The notes under the pieces were generated by a model. The model was given only the letters and a program-made list of their open reading frames with translations, ran no database searches and was not told the DNA's origin. From the NCBI GenBank assembly GCA_030151225.1, contig JASLEG010000205.1, forward strand, positions 37,767 through 101,766: DNA of 64,000 nucleotides. The letters are read 5' to 3'. Below are positions 42,058-52,710 of this stretch, piece after piece. The first letter of the stretch is position 1, and each line of letters begins with the position of its first letter. The stretch comes from Burkholderia sp. (GTDB lineage Bacteria; Pseudomonadota; Gammaproteobacteria; Burkholderiales; Burkholderiaceae). The translations under genes were made by a program, and so were the position numbers.

Positions 42058-43368
42058 ATGGACTTGCATTCCACGGCAGGCGTGTCGAACACGCCCGCCA
42101 GAAGCATGCGCACGCGTGATTACGTGCTGGCCGGCTGGGCCAGCATGGCGGGCACCACGATCGAGTGGTACGACTTCTTCCTCTACGGCACCGCCGCCGC
42201 GCTCGTCTTCAACAAGGTGTTCTTCCCCACCCTCGACCCGATCCTCGGCACGCTCGCGGCCTTCGCCACCTATGGCGTGGGCTTCGTGGGCCGGCCGATG
42301 GGCGGCATCGTGTTCGGCCACTTCGGCGACAAGCTCGGGCGCAAGTCGATGCTGCTCGCCACGCTGCTGCTGATGGGCGTGCCGAGCGTGATCATCGGCC
42401 TGATCCCGTCGTTCCAGAGCATCGGCTACTGGGCCGCGGCGATGCTGGTGGCGATGCGCTTCCTGCAGGGCATGGCGGTGGGCGGCGAATGGGGCGGCGC
42501 GGTGCTGATGGCCGTCGAACACGCGCCGCCGGGCAGCAAGGGCTTCTTCGGCAGCCTGCCGCAAACCGGGGTGGGCTTCGGGCTGATCCTGTCGTCGATC
42601 GCGATGGCCGCGGTCACGGCGCTGCCGGAGGCGGACCTGCTGTCCTGGGGCTGGCGCGTGCCCTTCCTCGCCAGCATCGTGCTGGTGCTGATCGGCTGGG
42701 TGATCCGCGCGCGCGTGCCGGAATCGCCCGACTTCGAGCGCGTGAAGGATCGCGGCGCGCCCGTGAAGGCGCCGGTGCTCGAGGTGCTGCGCCGCCAGCC
42801 GCGCGAGCTGCTGCTCATCATCGGCGCGCGCACGGCCGAGAACACCTGGTTCTATCTGGTGGTGGCCTTCGCGCTGTCGTATGCGGCCAATCAACTCAAG
42901 ATTCCGAAGGCCGAGATCCTGCATGCGATCACGGCCGGCGCGGTGCTCTCGCTCGCCACCATGCCGTTCTGCGGCTGGCTCAGCGACCGCATCGGCCAGC
43001 GCCCGCTGTTCCTGCTCGGCCTGGTGGTGATGGGCGCGTTCGCCGCGCCGTTCTTCTCGATGCTCGAGACGCTGAACCCGGTCACCGTGTGGTGGGCGAT
43101 GGTGCTCGGCGTGGGCGTGGTGTTCCCGATCCTCTACGCGCCGGAATCGCAGCTGTTCGCGGCGCAGTTCCCGGCCGAGATCCGCTACAGCGGCATCTCC
43201 GTGTCGGTGCAGATCGCCGGCGTGATCGGTGGCGGCATCGCACCGATGATCGCCACGGCGCTGCTGGCGAGCGGCGGCGGCAAGCCGCATTACGTGGTGG
43301 CCTACATGGTGGCGCTGGCCGCGATCGGCTTCGTGTGCACGCTGCTGATGCGCAGGCACGAGCGTTGA
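42058..43368 (+). CDS. MHS-family MFS transporter (metabolite:H+ symporter)
   Basis: A 436-residue 12-helix transporter of the ProP/KgtP/ShiA-like group: AGWASMAGTTIEWYDFFLYGTAAALVFNKVFFP at TM1, GRPMGGIVFGHFGDKLGRKSML after TM2, RFLQGMAVGGEWGGAVLMAVEHAP at TM4. Members import carboxylates, osmolytes or aromatic acids with protons. A GGCAGGAG site precedes ATG 42058. It is followed by mmsA and mmsB, so a branched acid such as 3-hydroxyisobutyrate is a reasonable guess. Confidence 0.92.
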   Translation: MDLHSTAGVSNTPARSMRTRDYVLAGWASMAGTTIEWYDFFLYGTAAALVFNKVFFPTLDPILGTLAAFATYGVGFVGRPMGGIVFGHFGDKLGRKSMLLATLLLMGVPSVIIGLIPSFQSIGYWAAAMLVAMRFLQGMAVGGEWGGAVLMAVEHAPPGSKGFFGSLPQTGVGFGLILSSIAMAAVTALPEADLLSWGWRVPFLASIVLVLIGWVIRARVPESPDFERVKDRGAPVKAPVLEVLRRQPRELLLIIGARTAENTWFYLVVAFALSYAANQLKIPKAEILHAITAGAVLSLATMPFCGWLSDRIGQRPLFLLGLVVMGAFAAPFFSMLETLNPVTVWWAMVLGVGVVFPILYAPESQLFAAQFPAEIRYSGISVSVQIAGVIGGGIAPMIATALLASGGGKPHYVVAYMVALAAIGFVCTLLMRRHER

Positions 43369-43439
43369 GCCGCGTCCCCTTTCAATCCGATCATCGAACG
43401 GGATGATTCGTCATCCCGACAAACCGCAGGAGAATACGC

Positions 43440-44966
<1,527 letters not shown>

Positions 44967-45015
44967 GCATGCGCGCCCGCACCGGGCAGACAACGACGAT
45001 CAAGGAGACAAGGCC

Positions 45016-45903
45016 ATGAAAATCGGATTCATCGGGCTCGGCAACATGGGCATGCCGATGGCGCTGAACCTGCTGAAGGCGGGCCACGCGCTGAAGGTGT
45101 TCGACCTGAGCGGGCCGGCCGTGCAGACGCTGGTGGATGCCGGCGCGCAGGCGGCCGCCTCGCCGAAGGCGGCGGCCAGCGACGCGGAGTGCGTGGTGAC
45201 CATGCTGCCGGCCGCCGCGCACGTGCGCAGCGTGCTGACGGCCGAGGACGGCGTGTTCGCGGGCCTCGCGCCGGGCGTGACGATCATCGATTCGAGCACC
45301 ATCGACCCGGCCAGCGTGAAGGCCTTCGCGGCGCTGGCCGCCGAGCGCGGCAACGGCTTCGTGGACGCGCCCGTGTCGGGCGGCACCGGCGGCGCGGCCG
45401 CGGGCACGCTGACCTTCATGGTGGGCGCGAGCGCCGCGCAGTTCGAGGCCGTCAAGCCGGTGCTGACGGGCATGGGCAGGAACATCGTGCATTGCGGCGA
45501 GGTCAGCACCGGGCAGGTGGCGAAGATCTGCAACAACCTCGTGCTCGGCGTGACGATGGCCGGCGTGGCCGAGGCGATGGCGCTGGGCGAGGCGCTCGGC
45601 ATCGACCCGAAGGTGCTCGGCGGCATCATGAACACCTCGACGGGCCGCTCGTGGAGCTCGGACACGTACAACCCGTTCCCCGGCGTGATCGAGACCGCGC
45701 CGGCCTCGCGCGGCTACACGGGCGGCTTCGGCACCGACCTGATGCTGAAGGATCTGGGCCTCGCCAACGATGCCGCGCGCAGCGTCCATCAACCGGCCTT
45801 CATGGGCGCGCTCGCGCAGCAGCTGTACCAGGCGATGAGCGCGCGCGGCGACGGCAAGCTCGATTTCTCGGCCGTGCTGAAGCTCTATCGCAAGCCGCAG
45901 TGA
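45016..45903 (+). CDS. mmsB: 3-hydroxyisobutyrate dehydrogenase
   Basis: A 295-residue beta-hydroxyacid dehydrogenase: Rossmann start MKIGFIGLGNMGMPMALNLLKAGH, the substrate-binding FVDAPVSGGTGGAAAGTLTFMVG, and the catalytic Lys in GQVAKICNNLVLGVTMAGVAEAMALGE. It oxidises 3-hydroxyisobutyrate to methylmalonate semialdehyde, the substrate of the MmsA encoded just upstream. An AAGGAG site precedes ATG 45016. Confidence 0.95.
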   Translation: MKIGFIGLGNMGMPMALNLLKAGHALKVFDLSGPAVQTLVDAGAQAAASPKAAASDAECVVTMLPAAAHVRSVLTAEDGVFAGLAPGVTIIDSSTIDPASVKAFAALAAERGNGFVDAPVSGGTGGAAAGTLTFMVGASAAQFEAVKPVLTGMGRNIVHCGEVSTGQVAKICNNLVLGVTMAGVAEAMALGEALGIDPKVLGGIMNTSTGRSWSSDTYNPFPGVIETAPASRGYTGGFGTDLMLKDLGLANDAARSVHQPAFMGALAQQLYQAMSARGDGKLDFSAVLKLYRKPQ

Positions 45904-45935
45904 GCACGCGGGCGCGTGCATGTGCTCGCGCGCGC

Positions 45936-46298
45936 CTACTTCTCCCCCTGCGCGGCGAATGTGCGCCGCGCCTCCATCACCGCCGCGCGATGCTCGGCCG
46001 CCCAGCCGAGGATCGCGCGCAAGTGCGGCTCCAGCGATCGCCCGAGCGGCGAGATCTCGTAGGACACGGCCACCGGCGCGGTGCTGACCACCGTGCGCGT
46101 GATGAAGCCGTTCGCCTCGAGCCGGCGCAGGCACTGGGTCAGCGCCTTCTGCGTGACGCCCTCGTTGGCGCGCCGCAGCGCGTTGAAGCGCATCGGGCCG
46201 GCGCACAGGCAGCCGAGCACGAGCAGCGTCCATTTGCTCGTGATCTCCTCGAGCACGAGGCGGTTCAGTTCGAGTTCTTCCGGTGTCGAATCGGACAT
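45936..46298 (-). CDS. HxlR-family regulator
   Basis: A 120-residue winged-helix protein: EEITSKWTLLVLGCLCAGPMRFNALRR, recognition segment VTQKALTQCLRRLEANGFI, and wing VSYEISPLGRSLEPHL. The position usually held by the conserved N-terminal Cys (MDCPV in classic members) is not Cys here; cysteines lie deeper (GCLCAGP). It is divergent from an NmrA-type gene with a palindrome between them and probably represses it. Confidence 0.9.
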   Translation of the reverse strand: MSDSTPEELELNRLVLEEITSKWTLLVLGCLCAGPMRFNALRRANEGVTQKALTQCLRRLEANGFITRTVVSTAPVAVSYEISPLGRSLEPHLRAILGWAAEHRAAVMEARRTFAAQGEK

Positions 46299-46315
46299 GG
46301 GTCGGGATCCTCCAG

Positions 46316-46328
46316 GCTACCTGGTAGC
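46316..46328. promoter_or_regulatory. GCTACC-T-GGTAGC palindrome, likely HxlR operator
   Basis: A perfect 13-base palindrome (6-bp arms), 18 bases upstream of the HxlR start and about 70 before the NmrA-like gene. A further GTATACC-type repeat lies at 46360-46368. Its placement between divergent genes suggests a shared operator. Confidence 0.5.
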
Positions 46329-46399
46329 TTCCAGGTGCGTAATTGCATACAGGTATCAAATGTATACCATTAACGACCTCTATCTCCAGGAGGACGAAC

Positions 46400-47362
46400 A
46401 TGGCAAACGAACGCGGTATCCACGACGCAGGCGGTGCAGCGCCCGGCAACGATCAGGCGGTGCTGGTATTCGGCGCGACCGGGCAGCAGGGCGGCGCCGT
46501 GGCGCGCGCGCTGCGCGAGAACGGCCGGGCCGTGCGCGCGCTGGTGCGCGACACCGGCAGCGTGAAGGCGCGCGAGCTGGCCGCGCTGGGCGTGACGCTG
46601 TTCGCCGGCGACTTCGACGATGCGGATTCGATGCGCCGCGCGATGCAGGGCGCGCACGGCGTGTTCAGCGTGCAGCCGAGTTCGGGGCAGGGCCCCGCCT
46701 ACGGCGTGTCGGATGCCGACGAAATCCGCCACGGCAAGGCCGTGGCCGACCTCGCCGTGGCGGCGGGCGTGGCGCACCTGGTCTACACCTCGGTCAACGC
46801 GGCCGGCCCCGAGCCGACCGGCATGGGCCACTTCGACAGCAAGTCCGAGATCGAGGCGCACATCCGCGGCCTCGCGATCGACAGCACGATCGTGCGGCCG
46901 GCCGGCTTCATGGAGCTGCTGATGCTGCCGGGCATGGGCCTCGACCAGGGCGCCTTCACCTTCTTCCTCGGCGAGGGCCAGCGCGGCCAGACGATCGCGG
47001 TGCGCGACATCGGCCGCATCGTGGCGGCGATCTTCGCGGCGCCGGCGCGCTACGCCGGGCGCACCTTCGAGATCGCCGGCGACGAACTGAGCGCCGAGCG
47101 CCTGCGCGACAGCCTGAGCCGTGCGGCCGGCCGCGAGATCGCCTACGCGCGCTTCCCCGACGCGCTGCTCGAGCAGAACGCCTTCCTCGGCCGCCTGGCA
47201 GAATTGTTCGACGACGGCCGGCTGGCCGGCCACGCCGACATCGAGGCGCTGAACCGCGAATTCGGCCCGCTGCTGAGCTTCGACGACTGGCTGGCCGGGC
47301 CGGGCAAGCCGCTGCTCGAGGCCGCCCTGAATGCCGGCGCGGCGGCGATCGCGCTGCGCTGA
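46400..47362 (+). CDS. NmrA-like NAD(P)-binding protein
   Basis: A 320-residue atypical short-chain dehydrogenase: nucleotide-binding GATGQQGGAVARALRENGRAVRALVRD, then ALGVTLFAGDFDDADSMRRAMQGAHGVFSV, and YTSVNAAG at the place of the usual YxxxK (no Tyr/Lys pair visible), so it is more likely a redox sensor or non-classical reductase. ATG 46400 has a strong CAGGAGG site; the frame is open to 46343. It is paired with the divergent HxlR gene, a common electrophile-response arrangement. Confidence 0.9.
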   Translation: MANERGIHDAGGAAPGNDQAVLVFGATGQQGGAVARALRENGRAVRALVRDTGSVKARELAALGVTLFAGDFDDADSMRRAMQGAHGVFSVQPSSGQGPAYGVSDADEIRHGKAVADLAVAAGVAHLVYTSVNAAGPEPTGMGHFDSKSEIEAHIRGLAIDSTIVRPAGFMELLMLPGMGLDQGAFTFFLGEGQRGQTIAVRDIGRIVAAIFAAPARYAGRTFEIAGDELSAERLRDSLSRAAGREIAYARFPDALLEQNAFLGRLAELFDDGRLAGHADIEALNREFGPLLSFDDWLAGPGKPLLEAALNAGAAAIALR

Positions 47363-47391
47363 GCGGGATCCGGCCGCACGGGGCCAGCGGC

Positions 47392-47397
47392 TATAAT
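47392..47397 (+). promoter_or_regulatory. -10-like box before the histidine kinase
   Basis: TATAAT occurs in an otherwise very GC-rich gap, 107 bases before the kinase start. No matching TTGACA is seen at the right distance, so this is only a candidate promoter. Confidence 0.4.
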
Positions 47398-47504
47398 CGG
47401 CGTTCGCGATTGCTGCCCCGTATCGGGTGGCGTCGATGCCCGCGCTTCGGGCGTGCCAGCCCGGCACGCCGAAGTGTCGAACACGGGCATCTTGAGGCCA
47501 GCCG

Positions 47505-48782
47505 ATGAACCCCGCGCACCACCCCGTCGCACCGTCCCCGGCCGCCGCCGCATCGATATCCCTTGCCTCGCCCGACTCGCCGGATGCCCTCGCGCGCGAC
47601 GTCGCCGCCGTGTCGCGCATCAGCGCGGTGCCCTCGATGCTGCAGATGGTGTGCGACGAGACGGGCATGGGCTTCGCGGCCGTGGCGCGCGTGACCGACG
47701 CCACCTGGACCGCCTGCGCGGTGCAGGACCGGGTGGGCTTCGGGCTCCAGCCGGGCGGCCAGCTCGAGCTGCGCACCACGCTCTGCTTCGAGTCGCGCGC
47801 GTCGCGCACGCCGGTGATCATCGATAACGTGAGCGAGGACGCTGCGTACTGCGGCCATCACACGCCGGCGATGTACGGCCTGCAGAGCTACATCTCGGTG
47901 CCGATCGTGCTGCCGAACGGCGACTACTTCGGCAACCTCTGCGCGATCGACGCGAAGCCGGCCAAGGTGTCAGAGCCGCGCGTGGTGCGCATGTTCGAGG
48001 TGTTCGCGGACCTGATCGCGATGCAGGTGGACAACGAGCTGCGCCAGTGGTCCACCGAGGCGCAGCTCACGCGCGAACGGGAAACGGCGGCGCTGCGCGA
48101 GCAGTTCATCGCCGTGCTCGGCCACGACCTGCGCAACCCGCTGTCGGCGATCAACGCCACGGCCGACTTGCTGATGTTCCGCAAGTCCGATCCGTTCCTG
48201 GTGTCGTCGGGCGAGCGGCTGCGGCGCGCCGTGCATCGCATGAAGGGGCTGATCGACGACGTGATGGATTTCGCGCGCGGGCGGCTCGGCGGCGGCATCG
48301 CGCTGTCGCTCGCGCCGATCGACACGCTCGGCGCGCACCTGCACGCGGTGGTGGACGAGCTGAAGGTGGCGAACCCCGCGCGCGTGATCGCCTGCGAGAT
48401 CGCCGTGGCCGGCCCGGTGTACGCCGATCGCGCGCGCCTCGAGCAACTGCTGTCGAACCTGCTCGCCAACGCGCTGGTGCACGGCGCGCAGGATCTGCCG
48501 GTGACGGTGGTCGCGCGCCTCGACGGCGAGTACGTGACGATCGCCGTGACGAACGGCGGCAAGCCGATTCCCGAGCACCTGCTGCCGAACCTGTTCGAGC
48601 CTTACTGGCGGCCGGCATCGAGCGAGCCGGGCGGCGGTCTCGGCCTCGGTCTCTACATCTGCAGCCAGATCGTGCAGGCGCACCGCGGCACGCTCGAGGT
48701 GCGCTCGTGCCACGGGCACGGCACCACCTTCACGGCGCGCATTCCGTCGTGCGCGGCGGTGGCGGATGCGATCGCAAGCTGA
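47505..48782 (+). CDS. GAF-domain sensor histidine kinase
   Basis: A 425-residue soluble kinase. GAF domain at about residues 40-175 (CAVQDRVGFGLQPGGQLELRTTLCFES, SYISVPIVLPNGDYFGNLCAID), HisKA with the phospho-acceptor His in FIAVLGHDLRNPLSAINATADLL, and HATPase with N-box RLEQLLSNLLANALVHG and G2 GGGLGLGLYICSQIVQAHRGT. The G1 box is weak (VTNGGKPIP). There is no membrane segment, so it senses a cytosolic signal. No response regulator lies adjacent, so it is an orphan. A GAGG site precedes ATG 47505. Confidence 0.92.
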   Translation: MNPAHHPVAPSPAAAASISLASPDSPDALARDVAAVSRISAVPSMLQMVCDETGMGFAAVARVTDATWTACAVQDRVGFGLQPGGQLELRTTLCFESRASRTPVIIDNVSEDAAYCGHHTPAMYGLQSYISVPIVLPNGDYFGNLCAIDAKPAKVSEPRVVRMFEVFADLIAMQVDNELRQWSTEAQLTRERETAALREQFIAVLGHDLRNPLSAINATADLLMFRKSDPFLVSSGERLRRAVHRMKGLIDDVMDFARGRLGGGIALSLAPIDTLGAHLHAVVDELKVANPARVIACEIAVAGPVYADRARLEQLLSNLLANALVHGAQDLPVTVVARLDGEYVTIAVTNGGKPIPEHLLPNLFEPYWRPASSEPGGGLGLGLYICSQIVQAHRGTLEVRSCHGHGTTFTARIPSCAAVADAIAS

Positions 48783-49143
48783 GTCGATTCGATTCAATCC
48801 GATTATGTTGATTCGCGATCCGTATTAATCGCGCTCGCATAGTGAGCGCCTCGGGAAAACGTTTGACATGCAATATGTCGACGTGATTTTATCCACTCGA
48901 GCCGTTAATCCCGATATCGATTCTCGAAGCCTGTCGTTTCGATCCGGTCATCAATCGCTCGCAGCATGACGCGCCAGCGGCCAACGCAGCCGGGCGCGCG
49001 CCGTTTTCAACGGCATTTCATACCGATTTTTCCATATTGACCACGGGTAACGTTGCCGCCGCATTGCCGGCGAACAGCGCGTGCACGCTCGCGCGATTAA
49101 CCGATCGATTTCGATCGAGATTCGATAAATAAGGAGAAACACC
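48783..49143 (+). promoter_or_regulatory. AT-rich leader of the GH64-type glucanase gene
   Basis: A gap of 361 bases with no gene. A plausible promoter is TTGACA at 48863-48868 with TTTTAT at 48887-48892 (18-base spacing). It overlaps the inverted repeat GACAT-N5-ATGTC (48865-48879), which could be an operator. The AAGGAG ribosome site ends the region before 49144. Confidence 0.5.
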
Positions 49144-50385
49144 ATGAGACAGGGCAACCCACAGGTATTCAATCCGCTTCCGTACCGATTGCTGTTTGCC
49201 GCCATGCTGGCCGGCGCGAGTGCGATGGGCACGGCGCATGCGGCCGGCAATGCTGCGGCGGCACCGGCGGCCGCGTTTCCGGCCTCGGGCACCACCATCA
49301 ATCTGGTGAACGGCACCAACGGCACCTACCCCGATGCTCAGGTGTACTGGACGCTGGTGGGCCAGGACCCGGCCAACAACAACGCCTACGTGCACGTGAG
49401 CTGCAGCGGCGCGCTGGTGCCGATGAGCGCCGCCGACGATTCGCAGCAGACCAAGAACGGCATCGGCTACGCGAACTATTCGAACCCGCTGTCGCAGTGC
49501 AAGTCCATCACGATCCCGCAGATCACCTCGGCGCGGCTCTACCTCAGCGTGGGCAGCCCGATGTTCCTGCAGGCGGTGGGCACGCCGGCCACCGGCTACA
49601 CCGGGCCGAACATCGAGAACCCCACCGACCCGAACATCGACGTGACCTTCGACTTCGTGGAGTTCGACACCAACGCCACCAACTTCTTCGGCAACACCAC
49701 GCGCGTGGATCAGTTCGGCTTCCCGGTGCAGTTGCGCCTGCAGGGGCAGAACGGCTTCGATCAGACGGTGGGCGAGACCGAGACGCGCGCGGCGCTGTTC
49801 CAGGAGTATCAGCAGCAGGTGCCGACCCAGTTCCAGAACCTCGTGCAGTCGCCGTACCGGATCGTGGCGCCGGCGCACGGCAGCTTCGGCGCGAGCGGCG
49901 CGAACGCGCACTACCTCGACAGCTACATCCAGCAGATCTGGAACCTGTACAGCTCGCAGACGCTGACCTTCACCGACGCGCAGGGCACCTTCACGGGCCA
50001 CGTCGTGAACGGCCAGTTCCAGTTCACCGACGGCCAGGGCACGTACTACATCAACCGCATGCCGACCACCCAGGAAGTGCTGCTCGGCAACGGCGTGCTC
50101 AACGACGCGTCGAATGCCGCGCCGGGCGTGGCCACCGCCAAGCAGCTGCAGATCCAGGCGCAGCTGTGCGCGGCGCTGAACCGCCACGTGGCCGAGAACC
50201 CGGCGCTGTGGAGCAGCTCCGGCTCGTTCTACGCGTCGCAGCCCACCAACTCGTACTCGCAGTTCTGGCACGCGCACGCGATCGGCAACCTCAGCTACGG
50301 CTTCCCCTACGACGACGTGAGCGGCTTCAGCTCGTCGCTGGTGGGCACCAATCCCACCATCGCGACGATCACGGTGGGCTGGTGA
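49144..50385 (+). CDS. secreted GH64-type beta-1,3-glucanase-like protein
   Basis: A 413-residue protein with a signal peptide (LLFAAMLAGASAMGTAHAAG) and the GH64 layout: ARLYLSVGSPMFLQAVGTPAT, NPTDPNIDVTFDFVEFDTNATNFFGNTTRVDQFGFPVQLRL, YLDSYIQQIWNLYSSQTL, and FWHAHAIGNLSYGFPYDDVSG near the end. DFVEF with Glu, and the Asp-containing strand after TTRVD, are where the family places its acidic catalytic pair. GH64 enzymes release pentasaccharides from beta-1,3-glucan, so a role against fungal walls is plausible. An AAGGAGA site precedes ATG 49144. Catalytic function is inferred, not certain. Confidence 0.78.
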   Translation: MRQGNPQVFNPLPYRLLFAAMLAGASAMGTAHAAGNAAAAPAAAFPASGTTINLVNGTNGTYPDAQVYWTLVGQDPANNNAYVHVSCSGALVPMSAADDSQQTKNGIGYANYSNPLSQCKSITIPQITSARLYLSVGSPMFLQAVGTPATGYTGPNIENPTDPNIDVTFDFVEFDTNATNFFGNTTRVDQFGFPVQLRLQGQNGFDQTVGETETRAALFQEYQQQVPTQFQNLVQSPYRIVAPAHGSFGASGANAHYLDSYIQQIWNLYSSQTLTFTDAQGTFTGHVVNGQFQFTDGQGTYYINRMPTTQEVLLGNGVLNDASNAAPGVATAKQLQIQAQLCAALNRHVAENPALWSSSGSFYASQPTNSYSQFWHAHAIGNLSYGFPYDDVSGFSSSLVGTNPTIATITVGW

Positions 50386-50399
50386 GCCGCTAGCGCGCG

Positions 50400-51230
50400 T
50401 CAGCCGTCGGTCGACACCGTGACGGCTTCCCACGCGGCAAGCTCGTCACCCATCGCGGCGAGCTTGCCGCGCACCAGGCCCAGCGCATCGCTGCCGAGCA
50501 GCAGGTGCGCGGGCGGCTTCTCCGCCCCGATCGCGGCGAGCATCGCGCGCGCGGCCTTCTTCGGGTCGCCGAGCTGCTTGCCGCTCTTTTCCTCACGCGC
50601 CTGGCGGATCGGATCGAAGATCGCGTCGTAGTCGGCGATCGAGCGCGGCGTGCGCTGCATCGAGCGGCCGGCCCAGTCGGTGCGGAACGAGCCCGGTGCC
50701 ACCGCCGTCACGGCGATGCCGAGCGCGGCCACTTCCTTGCCGAGCGCTTCCGAGATGCCCTCGAGCGCGAACTTGCTGCCGCAGTAGTAGGTGATGCCGG
50801 CCATCGTGATGTAGCCGCCCATCGAGGTGATGTTGACGATGTGGCCGCGGCGACGCGCGCGCATGAACGGCAGCACCGCCTTCATCATCGCCACCGCGCC
50901 GAACACGTTCACGTCGAACTGGCGGCGCAGCTCCGACAGCGGCGATTCCTCCATCACGCCCTCGTGACCGTAGCCGGCGTTGTTCACGAGCACGTCGATC
51001 GGGCCGACGTGCTCCTCGATCCCGGCCACCGCCGCGTCGATCGCGTCGAAGTGCGTGACGTCGAGCACGCGTGCGTGCGCGTTCGGCGACAGCGCCGCGA
51101 ATTCGTGCTGCGCCGCCTCGTTGCGCACCGTGCCGACCACCGTGTGGCCGTCGGCCAGCGCCTGTTCGGCCAGCGCGCGGCCGAAGCCGCTGCTGACGCC
51201 GGTAATCAGCAGGATCTTGTTCGTTGCCAT
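50400..51230 (-). CDS. short-chain dehydrogenase/reductase
   Basis: A 276-residue classical SDR: ITGVSSGFGRALAEQALADGH for the cofactor, DVLVNNAGYGHEG, and the catalytic Ser and Tyr-x3-Lys in HIVNITSMGGYITMAGITYYCGSKFALEG. Substrate specificity is not predictable. It is divergent from an AraC-type activator that begins 95 bases away, an arrangement seen for many SDR genes controlled by AraC_N-type regulators. Confidence 0.93.
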   Translation of the reverse strand: MATNKILLITGVSSGFGRALAEQALADGHTVVGTVRNEAAQHEFAALSPNAHARVLDVTHFDAIDAAVAGIEEHVGPIDVLVNNAGYGHEGVMEESPLSELRRQFDVNVFGAVAMMKAVLPFMRARRRGHIVNITSMGGYITMAGITYYCGSKFALEGISEALGKEVAALGIAVTAVAPGSFRTDWAGRSMQRTPRSIADYDAIFDPIRQAREEKSGKQLGDPKKAARAMLAAIGAEKPPAHLLLGSDALGLVRGKLAAMGDELAAWEAVTVSTDG

Positions 51231-51324
51231 CGATGCCTCTCCCAGATGTCGATTGGAAAGTGCATACTAGTGCGTTCGTTGGTATCGAAAAAGCCGAATT
51301 CCGCTGATTTTCTTGCACAAAACT

Positions 51325-52257
51325 ATGAGCACGAAGCCTCCCCGCCTGATCGAGCTGCTGCAGGCGCTGGCGCCGGACGAGGGCTACAACCTCACCGCGC
51401 TGCCCAGCGTGCGGATCCTGCGCTCGGACCGCGCGCTCGCGCGCACGCCGGTGCTGTACGACCCCGGCATCGTGATCGTGTGCCAGGGGCGCAAGCGCGG
51501 CTATTTCGGCGAGCAGCTGTACGTGTACGACGCCGACCAGTATCTGGCCGTGTCGGTGCCGGTGCCGTTCAGCATGGAGACCGATGCCACGCCGCAGCGC
51601 CCGCTGCTCGCGCTGTACCTGCACCTCGATTTCGCGATGGCGGCGGAGCTCGTGGCGCGCATCGATCGCGAGGGCGGGGCCGAACCGGTGCAGGCGCCGC
51701 GCAGCATGATGTCCACGCCGATGGACGACACCATGCGCGGTTCGGTGCTGCGTTTCCTGGAGGCGCTGAGCCGGCCGCTCGAGGCGGCCGTGCTCGGGCC
51801 GGGGCTGCTGCGCGAGCTGTATTTCCGGGTGCTGACGGGCGAGCAGGGCGGCTCGCTGCGCGAGGCGCTGGCGATGCGCGGGCAGTTCGGCCGGATCGGC
51901 CGCTCGCTGCGCATGATCCACGCCGGCTACGCGCAGCCGCTCGACGTGGCGCAACTGGCCGGCGAGGCCGGCATGAGCGTGCCGAGCTTCCACAGCCACT
52001 TCAAGGCGGTCACCCAGGTGTCGCCGATGCAGTACGTGAAATCCACGCGCCTGCATCAGGCGCGCCTGCTGATGGTGCGCCAGGATCTGAGCGCCGAGGC
52101 GGCGAGCCTGGCGGTGGGCTATACCAGCCCGTCGCAGTTCAGCCGCGAGTTCAAGCGCCTGTTCGGCGCCACGCCGGCCGCGGAGACGAAGCGCATGCGC
52201 GAGAGCTTTGCGATTCCGGCGGCGTTCGCCGGCGCGGTGTACGTGTCGTCACACTGA
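51325..52257 (+). CDS. AraC-family activator (AraC_N type)
   Basis: A 310-residue regulator. An N-terminal cupin-like AraC_N domain (RSDRALARTPVLYDPGIVIVCQGRKRGYFGEQLYVYDADQYLAVSVPVPFSMET) is followed by two C-terminal HTH motifs (DVAQLAGEAGMSVPSFHSHFKAVTQVSPMQYVKSTRLHQAR and EAASLAVGYTSPSQFSREFKRLFGATPA). ATG 51325 is taken; a TTG at 51313 is possible. It likely activates the divergent SDR gene. Confidence 0.93.
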   Translation: MSTKPPRLIELLQALAPDEGYNLTALPSVRILRSDRALARTPVLYDPGIVIVCQGRKRGYFGEQLYVYDADQYLAVSVPVPFSMETDATPQRPLLALYLHLDFAMAAELVARIDREGGAEPVQAPRSMMSTPMDDTMRGSVLRFLEALSRPLEAAVLGPGLLRELYFRVLTGEQGGSLREALAMRGQFGRIGRSLRMIHAGYAQPLDVAQLAGEAGMSVPSFHSHFKAVTQVSPMQYVKSTRLHQARLLMVRQDLSAEAASLAVGYTSPSQFSREFKRLFGATPAAETKRMRESFAIPAAFAGAVYVSSH

Positions 52258-52267
52258 ACGGGGGCGA

Positions 52268-52618
52268 TCAGGCGTCCTCGTCCTTCTGGATCTCGGCTTG
52301 CCAGCCGCCGTATTCGAGGTCGAACAGCGTGCACAGGCAGGTGATGAAGCCCGACACGCACAGGATGTTGTGCTGCTCGATCGGCATGTGGATCACCACT
52401 TCCACGCTGTGCTGGCCGTCCTTCTCGAGGGCGGTGGCCTCGCCGTAGTGATGCTCGTTCATGAAGTTGGCGACCAGCCCGGCCTGCTTGGCCGACGGCG
52501 CGCGCATCAGGAACGTGACGTCGCGCGGCACGTCGAAGGTGTCGCCCCGTTCGTCGAGCGTGTGCAGCGTGCCCACATCGGCGACGGCGATTTCCATCAG
52601 CTTGTTGACTACGGACAT
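52268..52618 (-). CDS. RraB-like (ribonuclease E inhibitor B-type) protein
   Basis: A 116-residue protein with the RraB-fold pattern: RDVTFLMRAPSAKQAGLVANFMNEHHYGEATALEKDGQHSVEVVIHMPIEQHNILCVSGFITCLCTLFDLEYGGWQAEI. Family members reduce RNase E activity in enterics; in this lineage many are uncharacterised. The similarity is moderate, so function is inferred. It lies convergent with the AraC gene and divergent from the next DUF1275 gene. Confidence 0.65.
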   Translation of the reverse strand: MSVVNKLMEIAVADVGTLHTLDERGDTFDVPRDVTFLMRAPSAKQAGLVANFMNEHHYGEATALEKDGQHSVEVVIHMPIEQHNILCVSGFITCLCTLFDLEYGGWQAEIQKDEDA

Positions 52619-52710
52619 GGGCGTTTCTCCTGGAAGGCGGTGACGAGGCCGGTATTCTCGCGCATTGCCGCATACTGTGCGGCAATTCTGGCCACCGGAG
52701 CGCCGCCGCC

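Noticed and set aside
45904..45935. GAGCAC...GTGCTC inverted repeat after mmsB as terminator
   Set aside because: Arms are only 6 bp with a 14-base loop, no T run, and such GC words are frequent by chance here.
52268..52618. Anti-CRISPR or toxin/antitoxin protein
   Set aside because: Small size and context do not support it; the fold pattern matches RraB-like proteins.
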